Notes: generated by a model from the sequence alone, not told the origin. A stretch of 19,442 bases of DNA from Verrucomicrobiota bacterium (GCA_016871655.1 VHCR01000004.1:1-19442); one strand, 5' to 3'; counted from the first letter of the stretch, positions 7,443 through 14,664 are shown. Made by a program: numbers and translations.

Positions 7443-7496
7443 GGAGGAGCTAATACATCCTACCTTTTTCAAATCGCCTGCAAGCTGTCTCGCTAA
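7443..7496 (+). other. In-frame C-terminal tail of the methyltransferase beyond a TGA
   Basis: After the TGA at 7440-7442 the same frame encodes GGANTSYLFQIACKLSR and a TAA at 7494-7496. The tail reads like the last strand and helix of the methyltransferase fold. It fits exactly into the space before the convergent gene, whose stop begins at 7500. This points to a nonsense change in a formerly longer gene. Confidence 0.6.
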
Positions 7497-7499
7497 ATT

Positions 7500-8528
7500 T
7501 TATTTTAGCCAATCAAAATATCTCCTCACTCCCTCTTCAAGCGTCACCAGCTCTTTCAATCCCAACTCTTCCTGCGCGCGCTTCGTGCTAGGAACATAAA
7601 ATGAAGTTTTGCCGCCGATGCCAATTTGGATTTTTTGTTGAGGGTCCAAAGTTTCACGCACGAGCTCGGCGAGTGCTTTGATGCTGATGCTTCGCTCTGA
7701 GCCCACGTTGTAGGGGCGACACGGTTCACCTTGAAATAAAATCGTCCAGAGCCAGATCATCAGGTCGGCAGCATAGAGGTAGGAGCGCTCAGAGCCACCG
7801 TCACTTTTGATAACAATCGGTTTTTTTTCTAAGGCGTCGCGCAAAAAATTCCCGATCGCAAAATGAGCATCAAGCGGCAGGTGTGGTCCGACAAAGGCGA
7901 AACAGCGCGCAATCGTCGTTTCGAGCGAATGGTTCTCATGATAAATTCGGCATAATAATTCAGCGAGACGTTTTCCTTCGCCATATGCAGAGCCAGCTTT
8001 CATAGGATCGGGAGCAGTTTGATCTTCTTCCGAAAAATAATATTGCGCTGATGGCGCCTCACCATAAATGGCACCGGAGCTGACAAAAAGAAATCGTTTT
8101 GCTTCACAGGCCACTCCAAAGTCAAGCGCTCGCCGCGTTCCGCGCGTGATAGTTTCCAACATTTCCAATGGCGGAACGGGCGCACTGGAAGTTGTTCCTG
8201 CATGAATGATGTGAGAAAATTTTTCTTTTGGAAAAATAAAATCTCGGACATCGCCAGCATGCATTTTGATTGCTGGACTTTTAACGATGTGAGGCGCTTT
8301 TGCCGCAAAAGCAGCAGGATCACGACTGAGCCCTACGAGTTCTGCTCCTAAATCCAATTGCTCATTCGCATGCAAAAAAGTTTCCAACAACCACATTCCA
8401 AAAAAACCAGTCGCTCCCGTCACAAAAATCCGACCTCCGCGAAGCTGCTCCCAGAGTGGCTTCGTGTACATTAAGACATGCTCAAGATCTTCTTGAGGAA
8501 GTGTCTTTGAAATTTTATTTTTACTCAT
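7500..8528 (-). CDS. NAD(P)-dependent nucleotide-sugar epimerase/reductase (extended SDR)
   Basis: A 342-residue extended SDR with the Rossmann motif GATGFFG (38-44), SSGAIYGE (150-157), the Tyr/Lys pair in AYGEGKRLAE (Y182, K186), and a C-terminal substrate domain containing YNVGSERSISI. The ATG at 8528 is preferred; the frame extends to a TTG at 8582, but that part overlaps the toxin gene. The stop of toxin A (8521-8523) lies just inside this start, giving an 8-bp overlap and probable translational coupling. Members of this group act on NDP-deoxysugars as 4-reductases, epimerases or dehydratases. With rfbF/G/H nearby, it may reduce CDP-4-keto-3,6-dideoxyglucose, as CDP-abequose or CDP-paratose synthases do. 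It is not close enough by eye to name as either. Confidence 0.85.
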   Translation of the reverse strand: MSKNKISKTLPQEDLEHVLMYTKPLWEQLRGGRIFVTGATGFFGMWLLETFLHANEQLDLGAELVGLSRDPAAFAAKAPHIVKSPAIKMHAGDVRDFIFPKEKFSHIIHAGTTSSAPVPPLEMLETITRGTRRALDFGVACEAKRFLFVSSGAIYGEAPSAQYYFSEEDQTAPDPMKAGSAYGEGKRLAELLCRIYHENHSLETTIARCFAFVGPHLPLDAHFAIGNFLRDALEKKPIVIKSDGGSERSYLYAADLMIWLWTILFQGEPCRPYNVGSERSISIKALAELVRETLDPQQKIQIGIGGKTSFYVPSTKRAQEELGLKELVTLEEGVRRYFDWLK

Positions 8529-8829
8529 AAGGTAGAATATTTGGAGTTCCTCGAGCCGTATGCCAATACCGAAGAACTTCAATTTTTTTGTTCAACAAAT
8601 CAACGTAATAAATCACTCTATAATTTTTTACAATGATCTCTCGTATGGCATGATGATTAAACTCAGGAACAACTCGACCTATTTCGGGATGCCTGCCAAG
8701 TATTTTTGTCTTCGCACGAAGCAGTGATACAAAACGCTGCGCAATAAAAACAGAATCACGGGCAATATATCGCTGAATCTCTCTAAGATCATGTCGAGAC
8801 CCAGGAGTAACGGCTACTTGGAAAACCAT
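8521..8829 (-). CDS. ParE/RelE-superfamily toxin (TA module A)
   Basis: A 102-residue basic protein. Family marks are RHDLREIQRYIARDS near the N-terminus, KTKILGRHPEIGRVVPEF in the middle, and AIREIIVKNYRVIYYV...IEVLRYWHTARG at the C-terminus. The conserved R-E-x3-x2-NYR-IY core is typical of ParE-type toxins, which act on gyrase or, in RelE relatives, on translating mRNA. The start overlaps the antitoxin stop by 16 bp, the usual antitoxin-first order. It resembles toxins B and C of this window but is the most divergent and has a short extra C-terminal tail (NILPYE). It overlaps the start of the epimerase gene by 8 bp, so read-through transcription would serve both. Confidence 0.87.
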   Translation of the reverse strand: MVFQVAVTPGSRHDLREIQRYIARDSVFIAQRFVSLLRAKTKILGRHPEIGRVVPEFNHHAIREIIVKNYRVIYYVDLLNKKIEVLRYWHTARGTPNILPYE

Positions 8830-9011
8830 GAATCAATCTCTTTTTCAAACTCCTCAAAAGGAATAGATTCTCCTCGCTTAACGGAAGCCAGCGCCTCTTC
8901 GATTGCTGCTTTGAGCTCCACATCATAGGGAATAGAATCGAAAGCAAGATCTTCGCAAGCAGGTTCTGCTAAATCGAAGCTCGAAAGATGTGGTGGTTGT
9001 TGCATCATCAT
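8814..9011 (-). CDS. Antitoxin of TA module A
   Basis: A 65-residue acidic protein beginning MMMQQPPH. Its C-terminal helix ASVKRGESIPFEEFEKEIDSW matches the SIKRGE...E...SW region shared by antitoxins B and C, which likely wraps the toxin. No ribbon-helix-helix or other DNA-binding domain is obvious, so autoregulation is uncertain. The 16-bp overlap with the toxin is the same as in the other two modules. Three consecutive ATGs (9003-9011) start the frame, with no Shine-Dalgarno visible upstream. Confidence 0.82.
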   Translation of the reverse strand: MMMQQPPHLSSFDLAEPACEDLAFDSIPYDVELKAAIEEALASVKRGESIPFEEFEKEIDSWFSK

Positions 9012-9017
9012 GAAGAA

Positions 9018-9046
9018 GCGTTAACAGATCGAATATCCATCGTCAA
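9018..9046 (-). promoter_or_regulatory. Promoter of TA module A, start-proximal
   Basis: On the minus strand: TTGACG (9041-9046), 17-bp spacer, TAACGC (9018-9023), 6 bases, then ATGATGATG. The same geometry recurs at modules B and C. The spacing puts the predicted transcription start at or next to the first ATG, suggesting leaderless mRNA. The spacer holds a GATC-centred near-palindrome that could be an operator. Confidence 0.55.
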
Positions 9047-9128
9047 GAAGGAAAAGAAATAATTCGTTCATGTTTTTAATGTTAGATTGAATTTCACACT
9101 GCTGACGATAGCTTTTTTCACCATTCCT

Positions 9129-9938
9129 ATGAAAATGCTTTCACTCTTTAAAATTTGTCTTTGCTTTGTTGTTCTCTCTGCCCTGCTCGTTAAAGCGGAA
9201 GATCCTTCATCTTTACATCAGCCGACTTCTTCCAGCGATCAACTTAACCTGACCCCTTATTTTCTCGATATCGCTTCATTGGAAATCACCAAAGTCCTCC
9301 CTCCTCTACCAGGCGCTGAACTCTCTGAAAAAAATAGCGATACTCCTAAGCAATGTCTAACCCCAGAGGAAGATCTTTTTCTACAAGAGTGCGCCATGGC
9401 AACAGCAACTCAAGCAGACAAAGATTATGCGATGAGCATCATTGAAGATAGTGTCTTTGACTACTCCGATGTTCTTGGTTCCAATTTTACCGCTGAAAAT
9501 TTTCCGGTGACAAAAGTTTTTTTTGATAAAATCCGCAATGACGTCATCATCGCCTGCACGACGGCAAAAAATATTTTCCAAGGACCACGTCCTCCAAGTT
9601 GGACCAAGATGACCCCTCACGACCAAGATGTTGGTTATACCTATCCGAGCGGCCATAGCACGAGAGCGTTTTTATGCGCTGCATTACTAAGTCAGTTTTT
9701 TCAGTCATACAAAGAGCCTCTTCTAGAGCAGGCCAAAAGAGCAGCATGGAGCCGAGTTATTATCGGTCGTCATTATCCTAGCGAAGTCTATGCTGGAAAA
9801 ATCTATGCTGATTATCTTCTTTCTCAATTTTTAGAAAACAAAGATTTTCAAAAAGAATGGGCAGCCGTTCAAGAGGAGTGGAGGGAAAAAAGTTTTTTCT
9901 TACCACAGGTCAATTGCGGCTCTAATGTCATCCTGTAA
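9129..9938 (+). CDS. Secreted PAP2/class A non-specific acid phosphatase
   Basis: A 269-residue protein from the ATG at 9129, which gives a clear signal peptide (MKMLSLFKICLCFVVLSALL, cleavage near VKAED). The frame also extends upstream to a TTG at 9087, which I consider less likely. The PAP2 motifs are in order: K147-x6-RP (KNIFQGPRP), PSGH at 173-176 (YPSGHST), and SRx5H (SRVIIGRH, H215). The final motif position is Glu (HYPSE, E219) where the family normally has Asp. The enzyme would remove phosphate from small or lipid-linked phosphates in the periplasm. It is alone on the plus strand and its last 39 bp overlap the convergent CHAD gene. A role in recycling polyprenyl pyrophosphate or scavenging phosphate is possible, not shown. 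Confidence 0.85.
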   Translation: MKMLSLFKICLCFVVLSALLVKAEDPSSLHQPTSSSDQLNLTPYFLDIASLEITKVLPPLPGAELSEKNSDTPKQCLTPEEDLFLQECAMATATQADKDYAMSIIEDSVFDYSDVLGSNFTAENFPVTKVFFDKIRNDVIIACTTAKNIFQGPRPPSWTKMTPHDQDVGYTYPSGHSTRAFLCAALLSQFFQSYKEPLLEQAKRAAWSRVIIGRHYPSEVYAGKIYADYLLSQFLENKDFQKEWAAVQEEWREKSFFLPQVNCGSNVIL

Positions 9939-10877
9939 CTTTTGAAAAACAGCAGGAGTAAAATTCTCAAAAAAATCTTGGTGGGATTGCTGAAGTAGCT
10001 CTCCGCACTTGAGTAGAAGGGTTTGAAAGAAAGCAGCATCAGCACCAGTGGAACTATTTAATTTCTGCTCAATTCTTTGTTCTAAATTAAAAAGATCATG
10101 AATTCTTCCCAGCGTGCTCTGCAGCAAAACTAATTGAGGATAAATTGTCGAGTAGCTCTCAGGAGAAAAAACATCTTCTAATAATTCAACCATGTAGTGC
10201 AATTTTTTGATGCGAATCCGAAAACGGTGAAGCTCCACAAAAGAAGTTTCTTCATCCGGCAACGAGATAAAAGTCTGTGTCAAACAAAGTGATAATTTTT
10301 GTTTTGCTAGCTCTTGGAAAGAAGGCTCGCTTCCTTTTTCCGCAGGCCAGGCCACTTGCGCTAACATCTGCTCTACCTTATTTTTAAAAAGATCATTTTT
10401 TTGAAAACCTTCTAGAAGCGCTAATAAAGGTTGTTGAAGATCATTCCTCTCTATCTTGAAATCACCGAAGGGATAGCTCTCACAACCAAGTTCATTCATC
10501 AAAATTTGATAAGCGACATCGTCATCTCGTATTTCATCAGTTACAATTCTCAATTGAGTTAGCTGCTCTCTCACCCATTGAGCTTCCTGCTGGGGTAAAA
10601 GATCGCTATAAAGCGTGAGGGCAGCAAAGGACCTTCTTAATGCAAGACGCAAATCAAAAAGTGCCGCTGCATCATCTTCAGGATTTGCTGCGATCAAGGC
10701 CATTGAAGAAATAATTTGTTCTAATGGGGCTCTAAGGGAGGTGGTAGCTCTCAGAGCAAGTACTCCAGGGATTGCTTTTGCTGAAGCAGCATTCTCTGGA
10801 GGATCAATTGCAAGCAGACTTGGGATCTGCAGAAAAAAAGAAGAAGCCACCAACAAAGAGAATAAAAATGATTTCAT
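9900..10877 (-). CDS. CHAD-domain protein with signal peptide
   Basis: A 325-residue protein from the ATG at 10877 (a TTG two codons earlier is less likely). It starts with a signal peptide (MKSFLFSLLVASSFFLQIPSLLA). The rest is alpha-helical with the two halves of a CHAD domain: DLRLALRRSFAALTLYSDLL, and ELHRFRIRIKKLHYMVELLEDVF, which keeps the conserved His and basic residues. The first half has Leu where CHAD usually has His. CHAD domains bind polyphosphate and are normally cytoplasmic, so an exported form is unusual. The start lies 17 bp after the rfbH stop, so it is probably co-transcribed with rfbH. The end overlaps the convergent phosphatase gene by 39 bp. A link between polyphosphate binding and the neighbouring secreted phosphatase is speculative. 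Confidence 0.8.
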   Translation of the reverse strand: MKSFLFSLLVASSFFLQIPSLLAIDPPENAASAKAIPGVLALRATTSLRAPLEQIISSMALIAANPEDDAAALFDLRLALRRSFAALTLYSDLLPQQEAQWVREQLTQLRIVTDEIRDDDVAYQILMNELGCESYPFGDFKIERNDLQQPLLALLEGFQKNDLFKNKVEQMLAQVAWPAEKGSEPSFQELAKQKLSLCLTQTFISLPDEETSFVELHRFRIRIKKLHYMVELLEDVFSPESYSTIYPQLVLLQSTLGRIHDLFNLEQRIEQKLNSSTGADAAFFQTLLLKCGELLQQSHQDFFENFTPAVFQKLQDDIRAAIDLW

Positions 10878-10894
10878 ATGCAAAAGGTAAATTA

Positions 10895-12391
10895 CTATTT
10901 TTTATTTTTAATGAAAGTCCTAATAGTTTCTATTTCATACTCCAACATCGCTTGCGTTAGCCCTGGATAAGTCCCAAGAAAAAAAGCACTACTCATGATT
11001 TCATCAGCTCCAGAGAGGCTTCCTACGACGCGCAGCGCGTGAGGGCGATCTTTTTTCAACTGCACAAATGCTGGCTGCCGCAAGAGATTGCCTCCAAAAA
11101 ACATTCGCGTCCCAATTTTTTTCTCTTCGAGATAACGCGCGAGATCCGTGTGAGAAAAGGGTGCTGTTGATTTCACGCGCAACATAAATCCAAACCACGA
11201 GCAGTTACTCCGATGTCCAGAGTCATCCCAACTGAACGTACCATCTTGATTCCAGCTGGTCGCATGAGTCGGCAAAGAAAATTCAAAAAAATCTTCCAAG
11301 TCTGCTAATCCTGCACGCAAGATCTCCCAGTTTTTTTTCCGAGCCTCAATAAAAGATGGCAACTTCTTGAGCTGCTCACGTCCAATAGCAGCTTGAGGGT
11401 CGAGTGGCTTCAAGTTGTACCCAAAATGACTGTAAATATATTTGTGATCATATCCCTTGGGCAACTCTCCCAACTGCCAGCCAAAACGTTTGTTGCAGGT
11501 ATTATCCTTGCCGGAAGCACACCAGCAATCGCGCCCCCAGTCGCGAAAGCTCTCTGCATAAGACTTGAGCGGCGGACGTGAAATGATATTAACCGCTCCT
11601 CCCTCCCCCATCGTGAGATGATGCGGCGGATAAAATGATTGCGTAGAAAGATCCCCCCACGTTCCAGTATAACGCGTAATATTTTTTCCATCGCTAGGAA
11701 TTCCAGGAGAATTTTCGGTGATGCCCAATTTTTTAGCACGCTCGAGCGGCATCGAGTAGGTAGAACCAAGCGAGTCACAATTATCTTCGATCAGCCAAAG
11801 TCCGTGACGTCGACAAAATTCTAAAACCATGCCTAAGTCAAAAGGATTTCCAAGTGCATGAGCCATCATCACGGCTTTTGTTTTTCCTTCACAAAACGCT
11901 TCCTCTAACAATGCAACATTCATATTTCCAGTCGCAGGATTGTTGTCGAGAAAAACAGGAATCGCTCCACATTGAATGATCGGTGTCACCGTTGTTGGAA
12001 AACCAGCCGCGACAGTGATCACCTCATCTCCAGGCTGCAAACGCTGATGGGAAGGGAGTTTGTGGGTGGTCAACGCTGAGAGCGCGATCAAATTTGCTGA
12101 AGAACCTGAATTCACCAAAAGCGTATGTTTGACACCAAGAAAAGCTGCCAACTCTTTTTCAAAGGCTGCTCCTTGCTCTCCCAACGTCAGCCAAAAATCA
12201 AGCGTGCTTCCCACCGCTGCCTCTACTTCATCAGTATCAAAGACGCGACCCGCATAGGAAATCATCGTTTCACCAGGAATAAAATCAGCTTCTTTTTTTG
12301 AAGCTGGTAAATTCGCTTGATGCATGAGCGAAGAGTATTCTCGCGTGAGACGAAGGATTTCTTTTTTCAATTCAGCAGGAGTTTTGTTCAT
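10895..12391 (-). CDS. rfbH: CDP-4-keto-6-deoxy-D-glucose 3-dehydrase (E1/RfbH/DdhC)
   Basis: A 498-residue PMP-dependent [2Fe-2S] enzyme that removes the 3-hydroxyl from CDP-4-keto-6-deoxyglucose, together with a reductase (E3) not found here. Marks are the NSGSSANL cofactor site, PGDEVITVAAGFPTTV, and SFYPPHHLTMGEGG, where His (about 258) replaces the usual PLP lysine as in E1. The iron-sulfur cysteines are in RDCWCASGKDNTCNKRF (about 289, 291, 299). The ATG at 12391 is chosen; the frame extends 27 codons upstream to a TTG, but that part is encoded by the CACAAAG repeat. The protein is longer than classic DdhC (about 437), partly through an insert around residues 213-240 (PLERAKKLGITENSPG). 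It lies downstream of rfbG and rfbF. Confidence 0.93.
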   Translation of the reverse strand: MNKTPAELKKEILRLTREYSSLMHQANLPASKKEADFIPGETMISYAGRVFDTDEVEAAVGSTLDFWLTLGEQGAAFEKELAAFLGVKHTLLVNSGSSANLIALSALTTHKLPSHQRLQPGDEVITVAAGFPTTVTPIIQCGAIPVFLDNNPATGNMNVALLEEAFCEGKTKAVMMAHALGNPFDLGMVLEFCRRHGLWLIEDNCDSLGSTYSMPLERAKKLGITENSPGIPSDGKNITRYTGTWGDLSTQSFYPPHHLTMGEGGAVNIISRPPLKSYAESFRDWGRDCWCASGKDNTCNKRFGWQLGELPKGYDHKYIYSHFGYNLKPLDPQAAIGREQLKKLPSFIEARKKNWEILRAGLADLEDFFEFSLPTHATSWNQDGTFSWDDSGHRSNCSWFGFMLRVKSTAPFSHTDLARYLEEKKIGTRMFFGGNLLRQPAFVQLKKDRPHALRVVGSLSGADEIMSSAFFLGTYPGLTQAMLEYEIETIRTFIKNKK

Positions 12392-12427
12392 AAAATTTGT
12401 TACTACCAATGTAGTCCAATCAGAAAG

Positions 12428-12486
12428 AAATTCACCACAAAGATCACAAATGCCGCTAAAGCGGCAACACAAAGATCACAAAAAAA
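12428..12486 (+). repeat. CACAAAG-family structured repeat, copy 1
   Basis: The plus strand reads AAATTCACCACAAAGATCAC, a hairpin GCCGCT-AA-AGCGGC (12452-12465), then ACACAAAGATCACAAAAA. An inverted copy lies at 12603-12660. This copy lies upstream of the rfbH start codon and creates a spurious N-terminal extension of that frame. Confidence 0.75.
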
Positions 12487-12580
12487 ATTTTAGGCTTTGA
12501 AAATGAGAAGCACAGATAAAATTGAGAACTTGAAAAGTTGTGATTACGAACATTTGAAAGAAAACAGCTATTTTTAACAC

Positions 12581-13738
12581 TTAGATTTTTTCTATAGAAA
12601 AAATCTTTTTGTGTTCTTTGTGTGTGGCGTAGCCACTTTGTGTTCTTTGTGGTGAATTTCTGACCTCTTCTGCGTCCGCTTCATAAGCCGCAATCTGTTT
12701 CCGGGTTGTGGCCAGTGCGCTCTTCGGATCTTCATGGTAAGCACGATACCATTCAACAGTCCGCTCGATTGTTTTTTCAAAATTCCAAACAGGGTGCCAT
12801 CCTAAAACTTCTCTCGCTTTTTTAATCGAAAGATTGAGATGTCGGGCTTCATGCGGTGCAGTTGGATCACTCACATCCTTCCAAGAACCTGACCAGTGTT
12901 TTAAAACTTCACTCACCACATCGATAACAGAATAATTTTCTTTTGGATCAGGTCCAAAATTAAAGGCTCCGGCTAGTTCGCGATCTTTATGTAATTTAGC
13001 TCCCAACATTAAGTAGCCGCAAAGTGGCTCCAGAACATGCTGCCAAGGCCTTACTGAAGAAGGATTACGAACAAGGATTGGCTTGTTTTTTTCTAAAGCA
13101 CGAATTGCATCTGGAACAATCCGATCATCGGCCCAATCTCCTCCACCAATCACATTGCCGGCACGAGCTGTAGCTACATGAACAGTAGAAGTATTGAAGA
13201 AGTAAGAACGTCGATAAGCGGCTGTTGCAATTTCAGCCATCGCCTTGCTGGAGCTGTAAGGATCATGGCCTCCCAAGGGGTGTTCTTCATGATAGGCCGT
13301 CTGATCTTCAAGATTTTCATAACACTTGTCAGTCGTGACCATGACAGCAGCAATGCGTTTGGAAGAAATTTTCTGCAACTCACGCATCACTTCGAGCACA
13401 TGCAACGTCCCCATTACATTGGTTTCATAAGTTTCTATCGGCTCTTGGTACCCATAGCGAACCAACGGTTGAGCCGCTAAATGAAAAACGAAATCGGGCT
13501 CGAATGAGATGATTGATTTTTGCAACTGCTCAAAATTTCGCACGTCCCCAACTTCATGATTCAATCGTAAAGCAAGATTCAATTGATTAAAAAGAGCAGG
13601 AGTCGTCGCTGGTTCCAAAGCGTAACTATGGACCTCTGCACCAAGCTGCAAGAGCCATTCCGCTAGCCATGCACCTTTGAAACCGGTGTGGCCAGAGAGC
13701 CACACTCTCTTGTTTTTATAAACGGTAGAAAAATTCAT
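12581..13738 (-). CDS. rfbG: CDP-glucose 4,6-dehydratase (RfbG/DdhB), C-terminus recoded by a repeat
   Basis: A 385-residue extended SDR that turns CDP-glucose into CDP-4-keto-6-deoxyglucose. Marks: LSGHTGFKGAW at the N-terminus, HLAAQPLVRYGYQEP, TTDKCYEN, and the catalytic Tyr/Lys pair in DPYSSSKAMAE, followed by ARAGNVIGGGDWA and VRPWQHVLEPL, both diagnostic for this enzyme. The start is the ATG at 13738, not the in-frame GTG at 13765. The last 26 or so residues (NSPQRTQSGYATHKEHKK...) are read through an inverted CACAAAG repeat and a palindrome, so they are not native enzyme sequence. The core domain is complete, so the enzyme is probably active. It follows rfbF after a 158-bp gap and precedes rfbH. 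Confidence 0.94.
   Translation of the reverse strand: MNFSTVYKNKRVWLSGHTGFKGAWLAEWLLQLGAEVHSYALEPATTPALFNQLNLALRLNHEVGDVRNFEQLQKSIISFEPDFVFHLAAQPLVRYGYQEPIETYETNVMGTLHVLEVMRELQKISSKRIAAVMVTTDKCYENLEDQTAYHEEHPLGGHDPYSSSKAMAEIATAAYRRSYFFNTSTVHVATARAGNVIGGGDWADDRIVPDAIRALEKNKPILVRNPSSVRPWQHVLEPLCGYLMLGAKLHKDRELAGAFNFGPDPKENYSVIDVVSEVLKHWSGSWKDVSDPTAPHEARHLNLSIKKAREVLGWHPVWNFEKTIERTVEWYRAYHEDPKSALATTRKQIAAYEADAEEVRNSPQRTQSGYATHKEHKKIFSIEKI
12583..12606. other. 24-bp perfect palindrome at the 3' end of rfbG
   Basis: Bases 12583-12606 equal their own reverse complement (arms agattttttcta / tagaaaaaatct). The palindrome covers the stop codon and the last codons of rfbG. It could form a hairpin or cruciform, and it lies at the inner edge of the inverted repeat copy at 12603-12660. 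Confidence 0.7.
12603..12660 (-). repeat. CACAAAG-family structured repeat, copy 2 (inverted, inside rfbG 3' end)
   Basis: The minus strand reads AAATTCACCACAAAGAACAC, a different hairpin GTGGC-TAC-GCCAC, then ACACAAAGAACACAAAAA. Outside the hairpin it matches copy 1 except for single T/A changes and a few bases next to the hairpin. It encodes the terminal residues of RfbG. Confidence 0.75.
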
Positions 13739-13793
13739 AGCAGAACTAACTTTCAAAAAGATCACATAAATTAAAGTGTCGTGTCGTTGTTGA

Positions 13794-13865
13794 GGTTTAA
13801 GGTTTAAGTTTAAGAAAAAAATTTTCTACCGATGATTTTCTTCAACTTCAACTTTCAACTTCAAC
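13794..13865. repeat. Low-complexity tract: GGTTTAA units and four TTCAAC units
   Basis: The tract has ggtttaaggtttaagtttaag at its left end and TTCAAC at 13841, 13847, 13854 and 13860. It fills the gap between rfbG and the hairpin after rfbF, and parallels the CTTCAAC tract at 717-740. Confidence 0.6.
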
Positions 13866-13866
13866 T

Positions 13867-13896
13867 CATCTCAATTTTGCTTTGAAAATTGAGATG
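13867..13896 (-). terminator. 12-bp perfect hairpin directly after the rfbF stop codon
   Basis: Arms catctcaatttt (13867-13878) and aaaattgagatg (13885-13896) pair perfectly around a 6-base loop. The hairpin touches the rfbF TAA stop (13897-13899) without a gap. GTTGAA-type units follow on the minus strand rather than a U-tract. It may be a weak terminator or an mRNA-stabilising end within the rfbF-rfbG interval. Confidence 0.5.
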
Positions 13897-14664
13897 TTAC
13901 CAAACTTTCCACGGAGCTTCCCCCCTCCTCCAAAGGTCCTCGAGCAATTGTCTGTCACGCAAGCTATCCATCGGCTGCCAAAAGCCACGATGCTGATAAG
14001 CGTTCAATTCTTTTTCTTGCGCTAGTTGCTGGAGTGGCTCTCGTTCCCAAATCATTTGATCATGCTTGATGTAATCCAACACGCTAGGTTCTAAAACAAA
14101 AAATCCTCCGTTAATCCAACCTCCATCTCCCTCTGGCTTTTCAATAAAGTGAGTGACGCTATTATTTTCAAGGTGCAAGGCCCCGAAGCGCCCGGGAGGC
14201 TGAACAGCGGTCATGGTAGCTTTGCACTTTGAATGCCGATGCGTTTCTAAAACTTTTGGAATGTCAACATCGCCAACTCCGTCACCATACGTCATGCAAA
14301 ATATTTCGTTGTCGAGATAACGAGCCACTTTTTTTAACCGCCCTCCGGTCATCGTCTCCTCGCCAGTATCAACAATCGTCACCTTCCATGGCTCCGCATA
14401 ACGCTCATGAACCTCCATGCTATTTTCCTTCATGTCGAACGTCACATCAGACATGTGGAGAAAATAATTCGCAAAATATTCTTTGATCAGGTACCCCTTG
14501 TAGCCGGCACAGACGATGAAATCGTGGATGCCATGAGCAGAATAAATTTTCATCACGTGCCACAGAATCGGCTTTCCACCTATTTCTACCATCGGTTTTG
14601 GTTTAAGCACGGTTTCTTCGCTAATGCGCGTTCCGAGGCCACCTGCTAGAATGACACATTTCAT
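13897..14664 (-). CDS. rfbF: Glucose-1-phosphate cytidylyltransferase (RfbF/DdhA)
   Basis: A 255-residue nucleotidyltransferase making CDP-glucose from CTP and glucose 1-phosphate, the first step of the CDP-dideoxysugar route. The N-terminal [18 protein letters not shown] and [20 protein letters not shown] are near-consensus for Rfb[44 protein letters not shown] and the C-terminal [15 protein letters not shown] complete the family pattern. Length equals the usual 255-260. It lies 73 bp after toxin B, so it may receive transcripts from the TA promoter; the gap contains a 12-codon remnant resembling the end of the ABC exporter. rfbG and rfbH follow in order. Confidence 0.95.
   Translation of the reverse strand: MKCVILAGGLGTRISEETVLKPKPMVEIGGKPILWHVMKIYSAHGIHDFIVCAGYKGYLIKEYFANYFLHMSDVTFDMKENSMEVHERYAEPWKVTIVDTGEETMTGGRLKKVARYLDNEIFCMTYGDGVGDVDIPKVLETHRHSKCKATMTAVQPPGRFGALHLENNSVTHFIEKPEGDGGWINGGFFVLEPSVLDYIKHDQMIWEREPLQQLAQEKELNAYQHRGFWQPMDSLRDRQLLEDLWRRGEAPWKVW

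Noticed and set aside
8529..8582. TTG start for the epimerase inside the toxin A gene
   Set aside because: It would overlap the toxin coding region by about 60 bp; the ATG at 8528 is better placed.
12391..12472. N-terminal 27-codon extension of rfbH
   Set aside because: It starts at TTG and is encoded largely by the CACAAAG repeat; homologues start at the ATG at 12391.
12428..12660. CRISPR array or insertion sequence between rfbG and rfbH
   Set aside because: Only two inverted repeat copies, no regular spacers, no transposase gene, and no target-site duplication seen.
13739..13765. GTG start for rfbG
   Set aside because: The ATG at 13738 gives the usual N-terminus just ahead of the Rossmann motif; the extension adds nothing recognisable.
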